64,000 bases of DNA from Thalassotalea hakodatensis (GCF_030295995.1 NZ_AP027365.1:4000066-4064065); one strand, 5' to 3'; positions 9,406 to 18,642 are shown, counted from the stretch's first letter. Translations and numbers: made by a program. Notes: a model not told the origin generated them from the letters alone.

Positions 9406-9423
9406 AAAAGTCATCAAAAGTCA
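9406..9423. promoter_or_regulatory. tandem direct repeat, candidate operator of the CadC-like regulator
   Basis: AAAAGTCA occurs at 9406-9413 and again at 9416-9423, exactly one helical turn (10 bases) apart, in the 187-base gap between two divergent genes. OmpR-type winged helices usually bind such direct repeats. The link to the neighbouring regulator is inferred. Confidence 0.4.
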
Positions 9424-9532
9424 TGGTTTAATCACGACACTTTTTGTAAACCAAGTATCTTTGTTGCGTAACTTCAATCTATCAAAACGCTCATATAACC
9501 ATTAAGAATTATTGCGTTAATAAGGATAAAAA

Positions 9533-11860
9533 ATGATTATTTTAACAACGTTTTTTCAGTCAATTGGGCGTTTTTTCCGACGTCCTTTGACTCAATTTAT
9601 CGTGATAACTTTCACCGTCATTACCCCTGTCAAAGCAGAAGAAAACTCAAATGAATTGATAATGCCTAGTCAGCTAAAAGGTGCTCCAATGACTTCTCGA
9701 GATCACGCTTTGTCGTTATTAACTGATACGATATTTCACCAACAGTTGCTCGCTTTAGCACAGCAATTACCGGCGAGTGTTGTAGAAGAACAAAGTATGT
9801 TCAGTAAAGTTGCGTTACTATCACTCTTAGGCAATCACAAACAACTGTTATCTCTTATCAATAAACACCCCAATGGTATTAACTATAGCCATTACCAATT
9901 ATACAGCCAAGCTTTACAATTATTGAAAGATAAACAATCTGATCTTGGGTCTGCCATTAGTCAACAGTTTTCACATCGATTGGATAAGGCTGATGACGAA
10001 GCATTAGTGAATTTAAGCTTAGCACTTGGTTGGTCTATCGATAATGCGCAAGATTATGCCTATAACATTTTTAAGGGATTAAAAAACGAAGAAACACTGT
10101 CGATAAACCAAGCCATTAATTTAATTACCAATGCACATCTTTATCGAGTGCTTACTGAGGTCATTCCGCGAGTGAATCCCATGCTCGTTACAGAGCAAAA
10201 TAAACGATTTGATATTCAACCTGAAGTATTAATAACAACCAGTGAAGGCATTGAACTCACAGCCACTATTGTGATGCCGAAACATCGGGAAATGACTTTA
10301 CCTACAGCCATGCAATTCACTATTTATGCCGACGAAAAAAGCCATATAAAAACAGCTATGCATGCCGCCGCACATGGCTATATCGGCCTAATTGCTAACA
10401 CTAGAGGCAAACGCTTAAGCAGCAATACTATTACGCCATTCGAACATGATGGACAAGATGCGACAGCAGTCATCAATTGGATCAGTAAACAACCATGGAG
10501 TAATGGCGAAGTAGTCATGTATGGCGGTAGTTATAATGGTTTTACCCAATGGGCAACAGCCAAACATATGCCAAAAGCGCTCAAGGCAATAGCACCCTAT
10601 GCAGCTGCAAGCTTAATTACCGGTTTACCATATGAAAACAACATTATGTTAACGGCAAATTATGAATGGGCATTTCATGTCACCAATAACAAAACCGTTG
10701 ATCATAGTGTTTACGCCAATTGGCAAAAGCGAAATGCACTCGTTAAAGAACTGTATGAAAGTGGAAAATCAATCTCATCTATTGACAAATTAGACGGAAA
10801 AAATAATCCATGGTTCCAAAAATGGTTAAAGCACCCAAGCTTTGATACTTATTATCAAGCAATGGTACCAGTAAAACATGAATATCAAAGAATAGATATT
10901 CCCGTATTAACAATTACAGGTTATTTCGATGGTGGGCAGATTTCTGCATTAGATTACTTAACCCGTCACTATCAACATAGCCCAAATGCAGATCATACTT
11001 TGTTAATCGGACCATATAATCACCATACAGCGCAAAACAAGGTAAGAACTCATCACAGCAACTACAAACTTGACGCCGTAGCGCTAGAAAAAGACACGGA
11101 AGAAATCGTTTTTCAATGGTTTGACTATTTATTAAAAAATACAGCAAAGCCAACGTTGCTAAAGAACAAAGTGAACTATCAAGTAATGGGAAGTAACCAA
11201 TGGCTACATAAAGCGTCATTAGCAGAGATGAATAAAAACGCACAATCGTTTTATTTTCAGACTAACGCTAATGAACAGGGGCATTATTTGCTAAGTAATA
11301 AAATGGATTCAAAACTGAATTTTATAAAACAAACCGTAGATATGGCTGATCGCACAACAGAACACAACGTTTCTCCTTGGCCAATCATGTCAGAATCATT
11401 TAACGTTGATAATGGCGTCGTCTTGATGACCGAGCCTTTTGAGCAACCCATGGAATTATCGGGTCAAATACATGGTACTTTATCATTGGCCGTTAATAAA
11501 AAAGATGTTGATATAGGTTACACGTTGTTTGCCATTGATCGGTCTGGTAAAACCATGCACCTGCAAACTTATATCAGCAGAGCAAGCTACGCACATAATA
11601 TGAGTAGGCGAGAGCTGTTAACCCCTAATGAGAAAAAAAATATTCCTATCGTTAACGCTAGAATGACTGCAATGCTGTTGAAAAAAGGCAGCCGACTTGC
11701 CATCGTGTTAAATGTGAATAAAAATCGCAACGCACAAGTTAATATGGGGTCAGGTAAAGATGTTGGTAGTGAAACTATCGCTGATGCTGGCAAACCATTA
11801 GTCTTAACTTGGTTTAACGATAGTGAAATTAAATTACCTCTAAAGGTTTGGCAGCCTTAA
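9533..11860 (+). CDS. CocE/NonD-family hydrolase (X-Pro dipeptidyl-peptidase-like), secreted
   Basis: The 775-residue protein begins with a basic region and a hydrophobic segment ending near VKAEE, consistent with export. An N-terminal helical region follows, then the alpha/beta hydrolase of the X-Pro dipeptidyl-peptidase S15/CocE class: nucleophile elbow MYGGSYNGFTQW, aspartate in GYFDGGQISAL, histidine in GPYNHHTAQ. The C-terminal beta-sandwich (about 600-775) is typical of the family. Members cleave Xaa-Pro dipeptides, cocaine-like esters or glutaryl amides, and the substrate here is not evident. It is divergent from the CadC-like regulator and followed by a strong terminator. Confidence 0.85.
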   Translation: MIILTTFFQSIGRFFRRPLTQFIVITFTVITPVKAEENSNELIMPSQLKGAPMTSRDHALSLLTDTIFHQQLLALAQQLPASVVEEQSMFSKVALLSLLGNHKQLLSLINKHPNGINYSHYQLYSQALQLLKDKQSDLGSAISQQFSHRLDKADDEALVNLSLALGWSIDNAQDYAYNIFKGLKNEETLSINQAINLITNAHLYRVLTEVIPRVNPMLVTEQNKRFDIQPEVLITTSEGIELTATIVMPKHREMTLPTAMQFTIYADEKSHIKTAMHAAAHGYIGLIANTRGKRLSSNTITPFEHDGQDATAVINWISKQPWSNGEVVMYGGSYNGFTQWATAKHMPKALKAIAPYAAASLITGLPYENNIMLTANYEWAFHVTNNKTVDHSVYANWQKRNALVKELYESGKSISSIDKLDGKNNPWFQKWLKHPSFDTYYQAMVPVKHEYQRIDIPVLTITGYFDGGQISALDYLTRHYQHSPNADHTLLIGPYNHHTAQNKVRTHHSNYKLDAVALEKDTEEIVFQWFDYLLKNTAKPTLLKNKVNYQVMGSNQWLHKASLAEMNKNAQSFYFQTNANEQGHYLLSNKMDSKLNFIKQTVDMADRTTEHNVSPWPIMSESFNVDNGVVLMTEPFEQPMELSGQIHGTLSLAVNKKDVDIGYTLFAIDRSGKTMHLQTYISRASYAHNMSRRELLTPNEKKNIPIVNARMTAMLLKKGSRLAIVLNVNKNRNAQVNMGSGKDVGSETIADAGKPLVLTWFNDSEIKLPLKVWQP

Positions 11861-11868
11861 TTAGTTAA

Positions 11869-11899
11869 GAAACTACCAATAAGGTAGTTTCTTTTTTTT
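11869..11899. terminator. terminator between the hydrolase and GGDEF/EAL genes
   Basis: A 9-bp perfect stem (GAAACTACC at 11869-11877, GGTAGTTTC at 11883-11891) with a 5-base loop is followed by eight T. It serves the hydrolase gene; the converging GGDEF/EAL gene ends just beyond it. Confidence 0.85.
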
Positions 11900-11908
11900 A
11901 TTTCTAAA

Positions 11909-13405
11909 TCAAGGATTAAGCTGTTTTATATGCCGCGTTAAATCCTCAATAGGCATCGGCTTTGCCAAATAGAACCCTTGCGCTTCTTCGCATCCCATAT
12001 TTTGCAATAAAGACAATTGTTGCTCTGTTTCTATGCCCTCAGCAACAATATTAACCCCGAAGCTTTTTGCCATAACGATAATGGCATTGACGATCGTTTT
12101 TGAGCGTTCGTCATGTTCTATTTCAGAAATAAAACTGCGATCAATTTTTATTTCATCCACGGTTAAATCTTTTAGCATCGTAAGTGATGTGTAACCAGTA
12201 CCAAAGTCATCGATAGAGAAGGTAATACCACTTTGTTGTAGATCCGAAATAATATCAACACTTTGGCTCATATCAGTTAATGTTGCTGTCTCGGTAATTT
12301 CAATACGTACATAATTTGCAAAATATTCAAGACTTTTAATAAATTTTGCAAGTACACGCATTTCATCAATATTATTAAATTCTGTCGCTGATACATTAAT
12401 TGAAATATGTTGTAAAATTCCATTAAGTAAGCCTGCTCCGGCTAACTCTTTAGCTGCTTTACCGACAACAAATTTAGATATAGCACTCGTTAAATAATTA
12501 TCTTCAGCAAGTGGAATAAAATCTGCTGGAGATACAAAACCATGCTTTTCGTGAACCCAGCGTACTAACACTTCAACACCACTCACGGCCAGTGTTTTTA
12601 AATTATATTTAGGCTGATAGACAACTGATAGGGTTTCATTTTCAATCGCCTGTCGTAAATCTAGTACCAATTGCCGTCGTTGCATGGCCTTTTCTGTCAA
12701 AACTCGATCATGATATTGAATAGCATTTTGTTGCTTTTTCGCTATTTCCAACGCTTCTGTTGCCGACACCATTAATTCTTTCGCATTCCTACCGTCTGTT
12801 GGATATAGTGCAACGCCAATACAGCAAGTTACATTAATACCATTATGTTTCGCACGTTTTGCAAACAATCGTTGAAAACTTAAAACATGATCATCCATAT
12901 CAAAGGCTTCATCGGTATTTATAAGAGCAAAACTAGCAAATTGATCGGCATGTAACCGAGCCGTCACAGAACCCGCAAGCGTCGCTTTTGAGATATCAGC
13001 TGCTAATTCTCGTAAGAACATGTCAGCGCGGTCAAAACCTATCGTTTCATTTAACGCTTTAAAGTCATCAATGTCTAAATAACCGAGAATGATTTGTTCA
13101 TGAGAGTGAAGTGAGCGTATAGATTTATCCAAAGAACGGATGAACATATTAATACTATATAGCCCCGTCAGACCATCTAAGTCATTGGTTTTCTCTAATG
13201 CTCGGTTATTTCGGTACACCAATAACAACAGCATCATTGCAGTTACAAAAACGAAAATGAGTCCTTTATACGTTTGTGCAAGTGCGCGTAAATTTGCACT
13301 GTCAATAAAGGTTTCAACGGCAAAATCTGAGAACAATATCCAAAGACCCGAAAATACTGCGTAAATAAAGGCGATTCTCACCGCCGAATTAACGACTTTA
13401 TCCAT
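11909..13405 (-). CDS. membrane GGDEF/EAL protein with degenerate GGDEF, probable c-di-GMP phosphodiesterase
   Basis: The 498-residue protein has two membrane helices (about residues 8-25 and 45-64), a GGDEF domain (about 70-230) and an EAL domain (about 240-490). The signature GGDEF is replaced by HADQF in ARLHADQFASF, so cyclase activity is unlikely. The EAL motif reads EVL but keeps the metal-binding glutamate (VSGVEVLVRW), and DDFGTGYTSL, KIDRSFI and AEGIET are intact, so c-di-GMP hydrolysis is likely. This is inferred from motif conservation. The gene stands alone, and its end is close to the terminator of the converging hydrolase gene. Confidence 0.88.
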   Translation of the reverse strand: MDKVVNSAVRIAFIYAVFSGLWILFSDFAVETFIDSANLRALAQTYKGLIFVFVTAMMLLLLVYRNNRALEKTNDLDGLTGLYSINMFIRSLDKSIRSLHSHEQIILGYLDIDDFKALNETIGFDRADMFLRELAADISKATLAGSVTARLHADQFASFALINTDEAFDMDDHVLSFQRLFAKRAKHNGINVTCCIGVALYPTDGRNAKELMVSATEALEIAKKQQNAIQYHDRVLTEKAMQRRQLVLDLRQAIENETLSVVYQPKYNLKTLAVSGVEVLVRWVHEKHGFVSPADFIPLAEDNYLTSAISKFVVGKAAKELAGAGLLNGILQHISINVSATEFNNIDEMRVLAKFIKSLEYFANYVRIEITETATLTDMSQSVDIISDLQQSGITFSIDDFGTGYTSLTMLKDLTVDEIKIDRSFISEIEHDERSKTIVNAIIVMAKSFGVNIVAEGIETEQQLSLLQNMGCEEAQGFYLAKPMPIEDLTRHIKQLNP

Positions 13406-13566
13406 AAAAATTTGCTCTCAATACTGCGCTTATTATAATGGCAGAGGTTTAGTTCATACCCAATTTATTACATATACATCATGACTCATCAGATAACAAT
13501 GATACCCAATCAGTTACCTATCATTGATTCAATAAATCATTGAATACATTATTATAGATTATACTG

Positions 13567-15195
13567 TTAATTGTGCTTAATTGCCTTAATACGTTTCTTC
13601 ACCTGTCGCGCATAATAGATTGCAGGTACAATAACCATGATAGCAAGCGCACCTAATATCCAATGATGATGCTGTTCAAACAATTGCAGTTTAACAATAT
13701 CTGCGGCAAGTTCTGTATTTGCTTGTTTGGCAAAGGCTATTGCACCTATAGCACCTTCTTTGGCAATTGAAAAACCTCCACTAAAGGCACTTTCCCAACC
13801 TAGAGAAGATAAAGACGAATATGCTTGATAACCAATTGCTGATGCACCAAACGCAAGACCCCCTATTGCAACAGTACCTAAACTAAATAGACCGAACCCA
13901 ATCGCGCCAATAGCCAATACCCCAACAGAGATAATGCCCACACTAATAGGCGCTATGGCAACACCTCCCCATGCAAATAATAACCCTCTTGCATAACTTC
14001 CACCGGCTATCCAACCAAAAGCCGCTTTATCATTTTGCTCTGGAATACTAAATTGAATATGCACCAAAGGTACGCCAAATAGTGTTAACTTACTGATATA
14101 TTCACGCTGTTTTGATGATGCTTGGTCACTTTCATGTAGGAAAGCTTCAGGATGAAATAACCGCTCATGCTGACGTAGAGTTTTCTGTGCGATAACCATC
14201 GCCACGGCAAGGTACAAATAACATGCAACAAATGCCAGTACCACAAGTTGTGAGATAATAGCCATCATTTTAGCACTCTCATGGTTTGCATAGACATAAT
14301 GTTTTAGTCCTAACATCGCCAGAACAAACAAACATGCAAAGGTAAAAAATAACACAACAGATTTGATCACTAAGCGACGCTCATTAACCGTTCGTGATTG
14401 ATCAAGTCCAGCCCGTAAGCCAAAAAATGAACTAATAAAACCTGAAGACACTGCGAGAAACGTAAGTATGGTTCCCAGTTTAAACAAACTACTGGTTTTC
14501 ACCGCACTTGCACCAAAAACAGCCGCCTTTGCGGGCGGTGCGATATCGCTAATAATGGTAAAGATAGCGGTAGTAAAAGCCACCCCAGGCTTACTTTTTT
14601 CTAATGTATCTTCAACAAATGAATTCACAGCAGTTTTTAATAATTTACGTCCACGAGAAAGTCGCTGTTTCACTGTGTCTTCAGATAAATCAAGTTCACT
14701 CGCTACACGTTCGATAGATTGTTGTTCACGATAAAATAATACCAAAGGTTCGCGATAGGTTTCTTCCATTGTATTCAGTGTTTTCCATAACAAGTCTTGC
14801 TCTTGCTGCGCAATCATCGCGGTATCTAATTCAGCATTCTTTTGTGCATGATCATCTTGTACATTAAGTTCGCTGGCATTTGTAATTGGCTGATTATTTT
14901 CTTTTCGGCGAAAGTGACTGACCTTGAACCGTAAAATACCGCACAACCATGATTTAAGCTTTTCAGGATCTCGAAGGGTATCAAGCTTCTTCCAAGCTTC
15001 AATAAAGGCTTCTTGGGCAAGATCTTCACTTTGTTTTATATCACCAATGGCTGAATAGGCTACAGAGCAAAGTAAGTTTTGATAGCGAGAGACAATCTCA
15101 CAAAAAGCATATTTGTCGCCTCCTAATGAGTGCATCACAAGATGTGCATCACTGGCATCAATAATCGGTACTCGTTTTTTAAAAAATTTCATCAT
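13567..15195 (-). CDS. ECF-type sigma factor fused to a multi-pass membrane domain
   Basis: The first 170 residues are a complete sigma-70 ECF unit: region 2 (VSRYQNLLCSVAYSAIGD, DLAQEAFIEAWKKLDTL) and region 4 (TMEETYREPLVLFYREQQS, DLSEDTVKQRLSRGRKLL). The remaining 370 residues hold several membrane helices, ending in an unusual glycine/alanine-rich run (GVLAIGAIGFGLFSLG, TVAIGGLAFGASAIGYQ) with a GxxxG-like rhythm. The ATG at 15195 is preferred over an upstream start because GGAAG lies before it. A sigma factor tethered to the membrane could be released or sequestered by its own tail instead of by a separate anti-sigma factor. The target genes are unknown; the next gene, in the opposite direction, is an obvious candidate. 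Confidence 0.8.
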   Translation of the reverse strand: MMKFFKKRVPIIDASDAHLVMHSLGGDKYAFCEIVSRYQNLLCSVAYSAIGDIKQSEDLAQEAFIEAWKKLDTLRDPEKLKSWLCGILRFKVSHFRRKENNQPITNASELNVQDDHAQKNAELDTAMIAQQEQDLLWKTLNTMEETYREPLVLFYREQQSIERVASELDLSEDTVKQRLSRGRKLLKTAVNSFVEDTLEKSKPGVAFTTAIFTIISDIAPPAKAAVFGASAVKTSSLFKLGTILTFLAVSSGFISSFFGLRAGLDQSRTVNERRLVIKSVVLFFTFACLFVLAMLGLKHYVYANHESAKMMAIISQLVVLAFVACYLYLAVAMVIAQKTLRQHERLFHPEAFLHESDQASSKQREYISKLTLFGVPLVHIQFSIPEQNDKAAFGWIAGGSYARGLLFAWGGVAIAPISVGIISVGVLAIGAIGFGLFSLGTVAIGGLAFGASAIGYQAYSSLSSLGWESAFSGGFSIAKEGAIGAIAFAKQANTELAADIVKLQLFEQHHHWILGALAIMVIVPAIYYARQVKKRIKAIKHN

Positions 15196-15394
15196 CTTTA
15201 CTTCCTGTTTGAATACCAAATAAGTGCCGTTGAAAAAATAAAAGTGACAAAAAAAATGACTTTTTTATGGCTTTTAACAATAAATAAAATTTCTTTGTCA
15301 CCTTTTCTCTGTGCTTGGTACTTAATCCACAAGAAGGTGATGAAGCTAACACGGCTCATGACCTCCGATGTTAATTTTACAATATTTAGGAAAG

Positions 15395-15997
15395 ATGATG
15401 AAAAAATTAAGCCAAATAATAAAGACACTCGTAAACGCAACGATGCTTACCACGGTTATCGCTTTTTCAGGGGCAGCAAATAGTCATACCATAGAGAAAC
15501 TTGTCGATGATTTTAATCATAAAACTAACAATAGCTTGGGCTTGCCAAGACAATTTATCAATGACACAACTGCCGGAGGCAAAACAACAACAACCTTAAC
15601 GATTTCAAATGGCAGTATGCATCAATCAGGTGACATTATACCTCCTAGAGGTCAACCAGGCTGGGCAAGTTCAGTATTGTTACTGGATGCGCAAGGCATG
15701 CCGATAAATTTGAGTCAATATGAAGGTATAAAGTTATTAATAAAAGTCCGAAAAGGTAACTTATCAGTCTCTGCCAATAGCACAGAAGTGACGAACTTTG
15801 ACTATCACGCTGCGCCAGTAATAATTAGTGCTGATGAACAATTTCACGAAGTAAAGCTGCCTTTCAACGCCATGAAACGCGCTTGGTCAGAGCAAACGCC
15901 TTTGAACACAAAGACGATTAATAGCGTAAGTATTGTCGCTTATGCCATGCAAAGATCTTCTTTCGATTATCACATTCGCGAAGTCAGTTTTTATTAA
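15395..15997 (+). CDS. secreted protein with CIA30/CBM11-like beta-sandwich
   Basis: The 200-residue product has a lysine start (MMKKLSQIIK), a hydrophobic stretch and an AANSHT cleavage-like site, so it is probably exported. The mature part (FNHKTNNSLGLPRQF; SSVLLLDAQGMPINLSQYEG; VKLPFNAMKRAW) resembles the galactose-binding-like sandwich of CIA30 and family-11 carbohydrate-binding modules. This is a weak fold-level call made by eye. The ATG at 15395 follows a GGAAAG. It sits between the membrane-fused sigma factor (divergent) and an acyltransferase (34 bases downstream), suggesting a small envelope-related locus. Confidence 0.5.
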   Translation: MMKKLSQIIKTLVNATMLTTVIAFSGAANSHTIEKLVDDFNHKTNNSLGLPRQFINDTTAGGKTTTTLTISNGSMHQSGDIIPPRGQPGWASSVLLLDAQGMPINLSQYEGIKLLIKVRKGNLSVSANSTEVTNFDYHAAPVIISADEQFHEVKLPFNAMKRAWSEQTPLNTKTINSVSIVAYAMQRSSFDYHIREVSFY

Positions 15998-16031
15998 TTT
16001 ATCATCTCTACATACGAAAAGGGTAACTAAG

Positions 16032-17252
16032 ATGGCCAGTTCATCACAAGCGCCGAATAGGCTCGACTACCTAGACGCAGCGAGAGCATTAGCGTTACTA
16101 CTCGGTATTTTTTTTCACGCAAGTTTATCATTTATGCCAATGTTTATTGGCTGGGCGGTGATGGATATTTCCACAAGCAATATCGTCGCGATATTTGTGA
16201 TGATCAATCATTCTTTTCGTATGGAACTATTCTTTTTAATTGCCGGCTTTTTTAGCCACATGACATTGCAAAAGAAAGGCATGAAAGCTTTCATATCATC
16301 TAGGCTTATCAGAATAGGACTTCCGTTGGTGGTCGGCTGGTTTCTTCTAAGGCCTATGTTGGTGTCAGGTTGGGTCATGGGGGCTGAGAGCATGCGTGGC
16401 GATGTAAATGTGTTAAACGGACTATCACAAGGTATTGCAAGTTTTAAAGAGCTCCCAAATGGTTTTCTAATAGGCACACATTTATGGTTTTTATATTATC
16501 TATTACTCATACCTGCCCTTGTACTTGTTGTCTGCAGTATGGTGTCGTTAAATGACAAGGTGAAACATACATTATCAGCAAGTATGGATCACGTGGTAAC
16601 TTGGCTTTGCCGATCCTCTTTTGCGCCATTTTTGGTCATGTTGCCAATCGCGAGTTGCTTATGGTTTATGTCGCACTGGGGAATGGATACGCCTGATAAA
16701 AGTTTAATACCAAACTGGCCGGTGCTTTTTATTTATACTGGATTTTTTAGTTTTGGTTGGCTGATGAATCGTCAACGCCAACCTTTAGCAGATTTTGCAA
16801 CAATAACCTGGGGCAAAGTATTCTTATGTTTATTGGCTTCTATATTAAGCGTGCTATTAACCAACTATCAGTCACAGCTGGGGCACCCTGATTATTTATT
16901 GCTTAAAATAGGCTTCACCTTGAGCTATGCATTAATGATGTGGACTCTGGTATCACTGTTTATCGGATTATGTTTTCGCTTTTTTAATCGCTTAAATCAC
17001 ACAATGCGCTATCTTGCTGATGCTTCCTATTGGCTTTATCTGATACATTTACCTATCGTGATTTGGCTGCAGATTGCCTTTGCCGAAGTGGATATTCACT
17101 GGGCGTTCAAGTTGTTGAGTATCTGCATGATCACCGTGATGTTATCGTTAATCTTATATGAGCTTTTCGTACGCTCAACAGTTATAGGCGCGGTACTGAA
17201 CGGCAGAAAAAAATCACGTGTTTTAATTTCTGCACTCAAGTCCAGCGCGTAA
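16032..17252 (+). CDS. membrane acyltransferase, family 3 (OpgC/OafA type)
   Basis: The 406-residue protein starts with the family signature RLDYLDAARALALLLGIFFHAS, in which an arginine and a histidine in the first helix are conserved in acyltransferase family 3. About ten membrane helices follow. Such enzymes move acetyl or succinyl groups onto glycans or lipids at the inner membrane. The start at 16032 follows a GGGTAAC sequence and lies 34 bases after the exported beta-sandwich gene, so the two are probably cotranscribed. The acceptor is not evident. Confidence 0.85.
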   Translation: MASSSQAPNRLDYLDAARALALLLGIFFHASLSFMPMFIGWAVMDISTSNIVAIFVMINHSFRMELFFLIAGFFSHMTLQKKGMKAFISSRLIRIGLPLVVGWFLLRPMLVSGWVMGAESMRGDVNVLNGLSQGIASFKELPNGFLIGTHLWFLYYLLLIPALVLVVCSMVSLNDKVKHTLSASMDHVVTWLCRSSFAPFLVMLPIASCLWFMSHWGMDTPDKSLIPNWPVLFIYTGFFSFGWLMNRQRQPLADFATITWGKVFLCLLASILSVLLTNYQSQLGHPDYLLLKIGFTLSYALMMWTLVSLFIGLCFRFFNRLNHTMRYLADASYWLYLIHLPIVIWLQIAFAEVDIHWAFKLLSICMITVMLSLILYELFVRSTVIGAVLNGRKKSRVLISALKSSA

Positions 17253-17272
17253 AACAAAAAATATTGACGTAT

Positions 17273-17809
17273 TTATTCATCAATAAAACCGAGGTTAATA
17301 CATTGGTCAGCACTATTAAATATCATTGCTGCCTTACCCTTAATCTCGGTTTCTTTAGCTAATTCAACCCATTGATAGTACACATTACGATGAATAGTGG
17401 CAGGTAAATTACCCCTAACAATAACAGATAAACCTCCGTCATCTTCTATTTTCACAGGGTGTTCGGCATCTAAAATAAACTCATCATCAACATTTGTGGT
17501 TAACATCATAATCGTTGATTGTTCATCAAGCCAACGCCATTGGGTTATGATTAATGGGTACTTTTCGACCTGTATTTTGATTTTCTCGACAGGGGTCACC
17601 AAAAAATACTCATCAGCTTCTTTTTTCAACACTGAAGCCAATAACTTAACCAGTGACATTCGTTTGAAAATAGTACCCATGTAAAACCAATCACCATTCG
17701 CTTTTATGGTCAGATCCATTGCTCCGCAATAGGGCGGATCCCAAGATTCAACTGGTGGATAACCTTTTTCTTGCTGTTTAAGTTGTTCGACAAGCTTTTC
17801 TAATGACAT
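17273..17809 (-). CDS. DUF1285 family protein
   Basis: The 178-residue soluble protein matches DUF1285: PPVESWDPPYCGAMDLTI near the start, DGDWFYMGTIFKR-like (here NGDWFYMGTIFKRMSLVKL) and EKYPLIITQWRW in the middle. The family is widespread in proteobacteria, and its function is not established. It is a single gene convergent with the acyltransferase. No terminator hairpin was seen in the 20-base gap between them. Confidence 0.82.
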   Translation of the reverse strand: MSLEKLVEQLKQQEKGYPPVESWDPPYCGAMDLTIKANGDWFYMGTIFKRMSLVKLLASVLKKEADEYFLVTPVEKIKIQVEKYPLIITQWRWLDEQSTIMMLTTNVDDEFILDAEHPVKIEDDGGLSVIVRGNLPATIHRNVYYQWVELAKETEIKGKAAMIFNSADQCINLGFIDE

Positions 17810-17878
17810 ACCAACACTATTTTATTGCTTCACATTGTTTTTATTCTAACAAATTTTGCAATATTTTCTCATTTGGGC

Positions 17879-17905
17879 TTGTCACCGTTTACGAGGTACT
17901 ATAGA
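17879..17905 (+). promoter_or_regulatory. candidate promoter of tRNA-His with GC-rich discriminator
   Basis: TTGTCA (17879-17884) and TATAGA (17900-17905) are 15 bases apart, and the sequence after the -10 is GC-rich (CGCGCAC), as in stringently controlled stable-RNA promoters. The spacing is shorter than ideal. Confidence 0.4.
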
Positions 17906-17955
17906 ATTCGCGCACTTCGATAAACGCAAACGCTTTGTGATTATCAAGTTCTGTG

Positions 17956-18031
17956 GTGGCATTAGCTCAGTTGGTAGAGCCCTGGATTGTGATTCCAGTT
18001 GTCGTGGGTTCAAGTCCCATATGCCACCCCA
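17956..18031 (+). tRNA. tRNA-His (anticodon GTG)
   Basis: The acceptor stem is GTGGCAT (17957-17963) paired with ATGCCAC (18021-18027). There is an extra G at position -1 (17956) opposite C73, the hallmark of tRNA-His. The D-arm (AGCTCAGTTGGTAGAGC), an anticodon loop with GTG inside GATTGTGATTC, and the T-arm with GGTTCAAGTCC are all standard. CCA is encoded (18029-18031). The gene is followed directly by tandem repeats that copy its 3' end. Confidence 0.96.
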
Positions 18032-18530
18032 CTTTTTCTCTAATTCCTTAATTATGCTTTAACCTGCGAGTACGTCATCACAAAGTGATTCCGTTATTAT
18101 AGTTCCCGCGCGTTCAAGTCCCATTTGCCACCCCACTTTTCTCTAATTCCTTAATTATGCTTTACCTGCGAGTACGTCATCACAAAGTGATTCCGTTATT
18201 ATAGTTCCCGCGCGTTCAAGTCCCATATGCCACCCCACTTTTTCTCTAATTCCTCGATATTTCTTCGCCTGCGAGTACGTCATCACAAAGTGATTCCGTT
18301 ATTATAGTTCCCGCGCGTTCACATCCCATATGCCACCCCACTTTTTCTCTAATTCCTCGATATTTCTTCGCCTGCGAGTACGTCATCACAAAGTGATTCC
18401 GTTATTATAGTTCCCGCGCGTTCACGTCCCATTTGCCACCCCACTTTTCTCTAATTCCTCGATATTTCTTCGCCTGCGAGTACGTCATCACAAAGTGATT
18501 CCGTTATTATAGTTCCCGCGCGTTCACGTC
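18031..18530 (+). repeat. tandem 102-103 bp repeats carrying the tRNA-His 3' end
   Basis: Four full units and a fifth partial one begin at about 18031, 18135, 18237, 18340 and 18443. Each has a T-rich lead, CTCTAATTCC, a variable middle, then GCGAGTACGTCATCAC (at 18066, 18168, 18271, 18374 and 18476), an ATCAC-AAA-GTGAT hairpin, GTTCCCGCGCGTTCA, and a copy of the tRNA T-arm/acceptor 3' strand ending in GCCACCCCA. The last unit loses the acceptor part. Units 1-2 and 3-5 form two sequence sub-types. The layout resembles the rtT repeats after tyrT in Escherichia coli. No protein is encoded. Confidence 0.93.
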
Positions 18531-18642
18531 TAATTTCAAACGTTTTTATTCACTTTGACTAAACTTTTTCTCCGAAATTGAGTATGCTTAGTTTTATGAC
18601 TTTTTCATAAATTGAATGGCTTCTATCAAGGTAAATATCTAC

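Noticed and set aside
10914-11243. 109-codon minus-strand frame within the CocE-like gene
   Set aside because: It lies antisense to a gene with intact catalytic motifs, and its translation is typical of a shadow frame.
14468-14734. 88-codon plus-strand frame inside the sigma factor gene
   Set aside because: Antisense shadow of a gene with clear sigma-70 domains; no ribosome-binding site and no family features.
17856-18062. 68-codon open frame across the tRNA-His gene
   Set aside because: It overlaps the tRNA entirely and its translation includes tRNA sequence; it is a chance frame.
18031-18530. Regular repeats that could be taken for a CRISPR array
   Set aside because: The unit is 102-103 bases, nearly identical throughout with no unique spacers, and contains tRNA 3' sequence; no cas genes are near.
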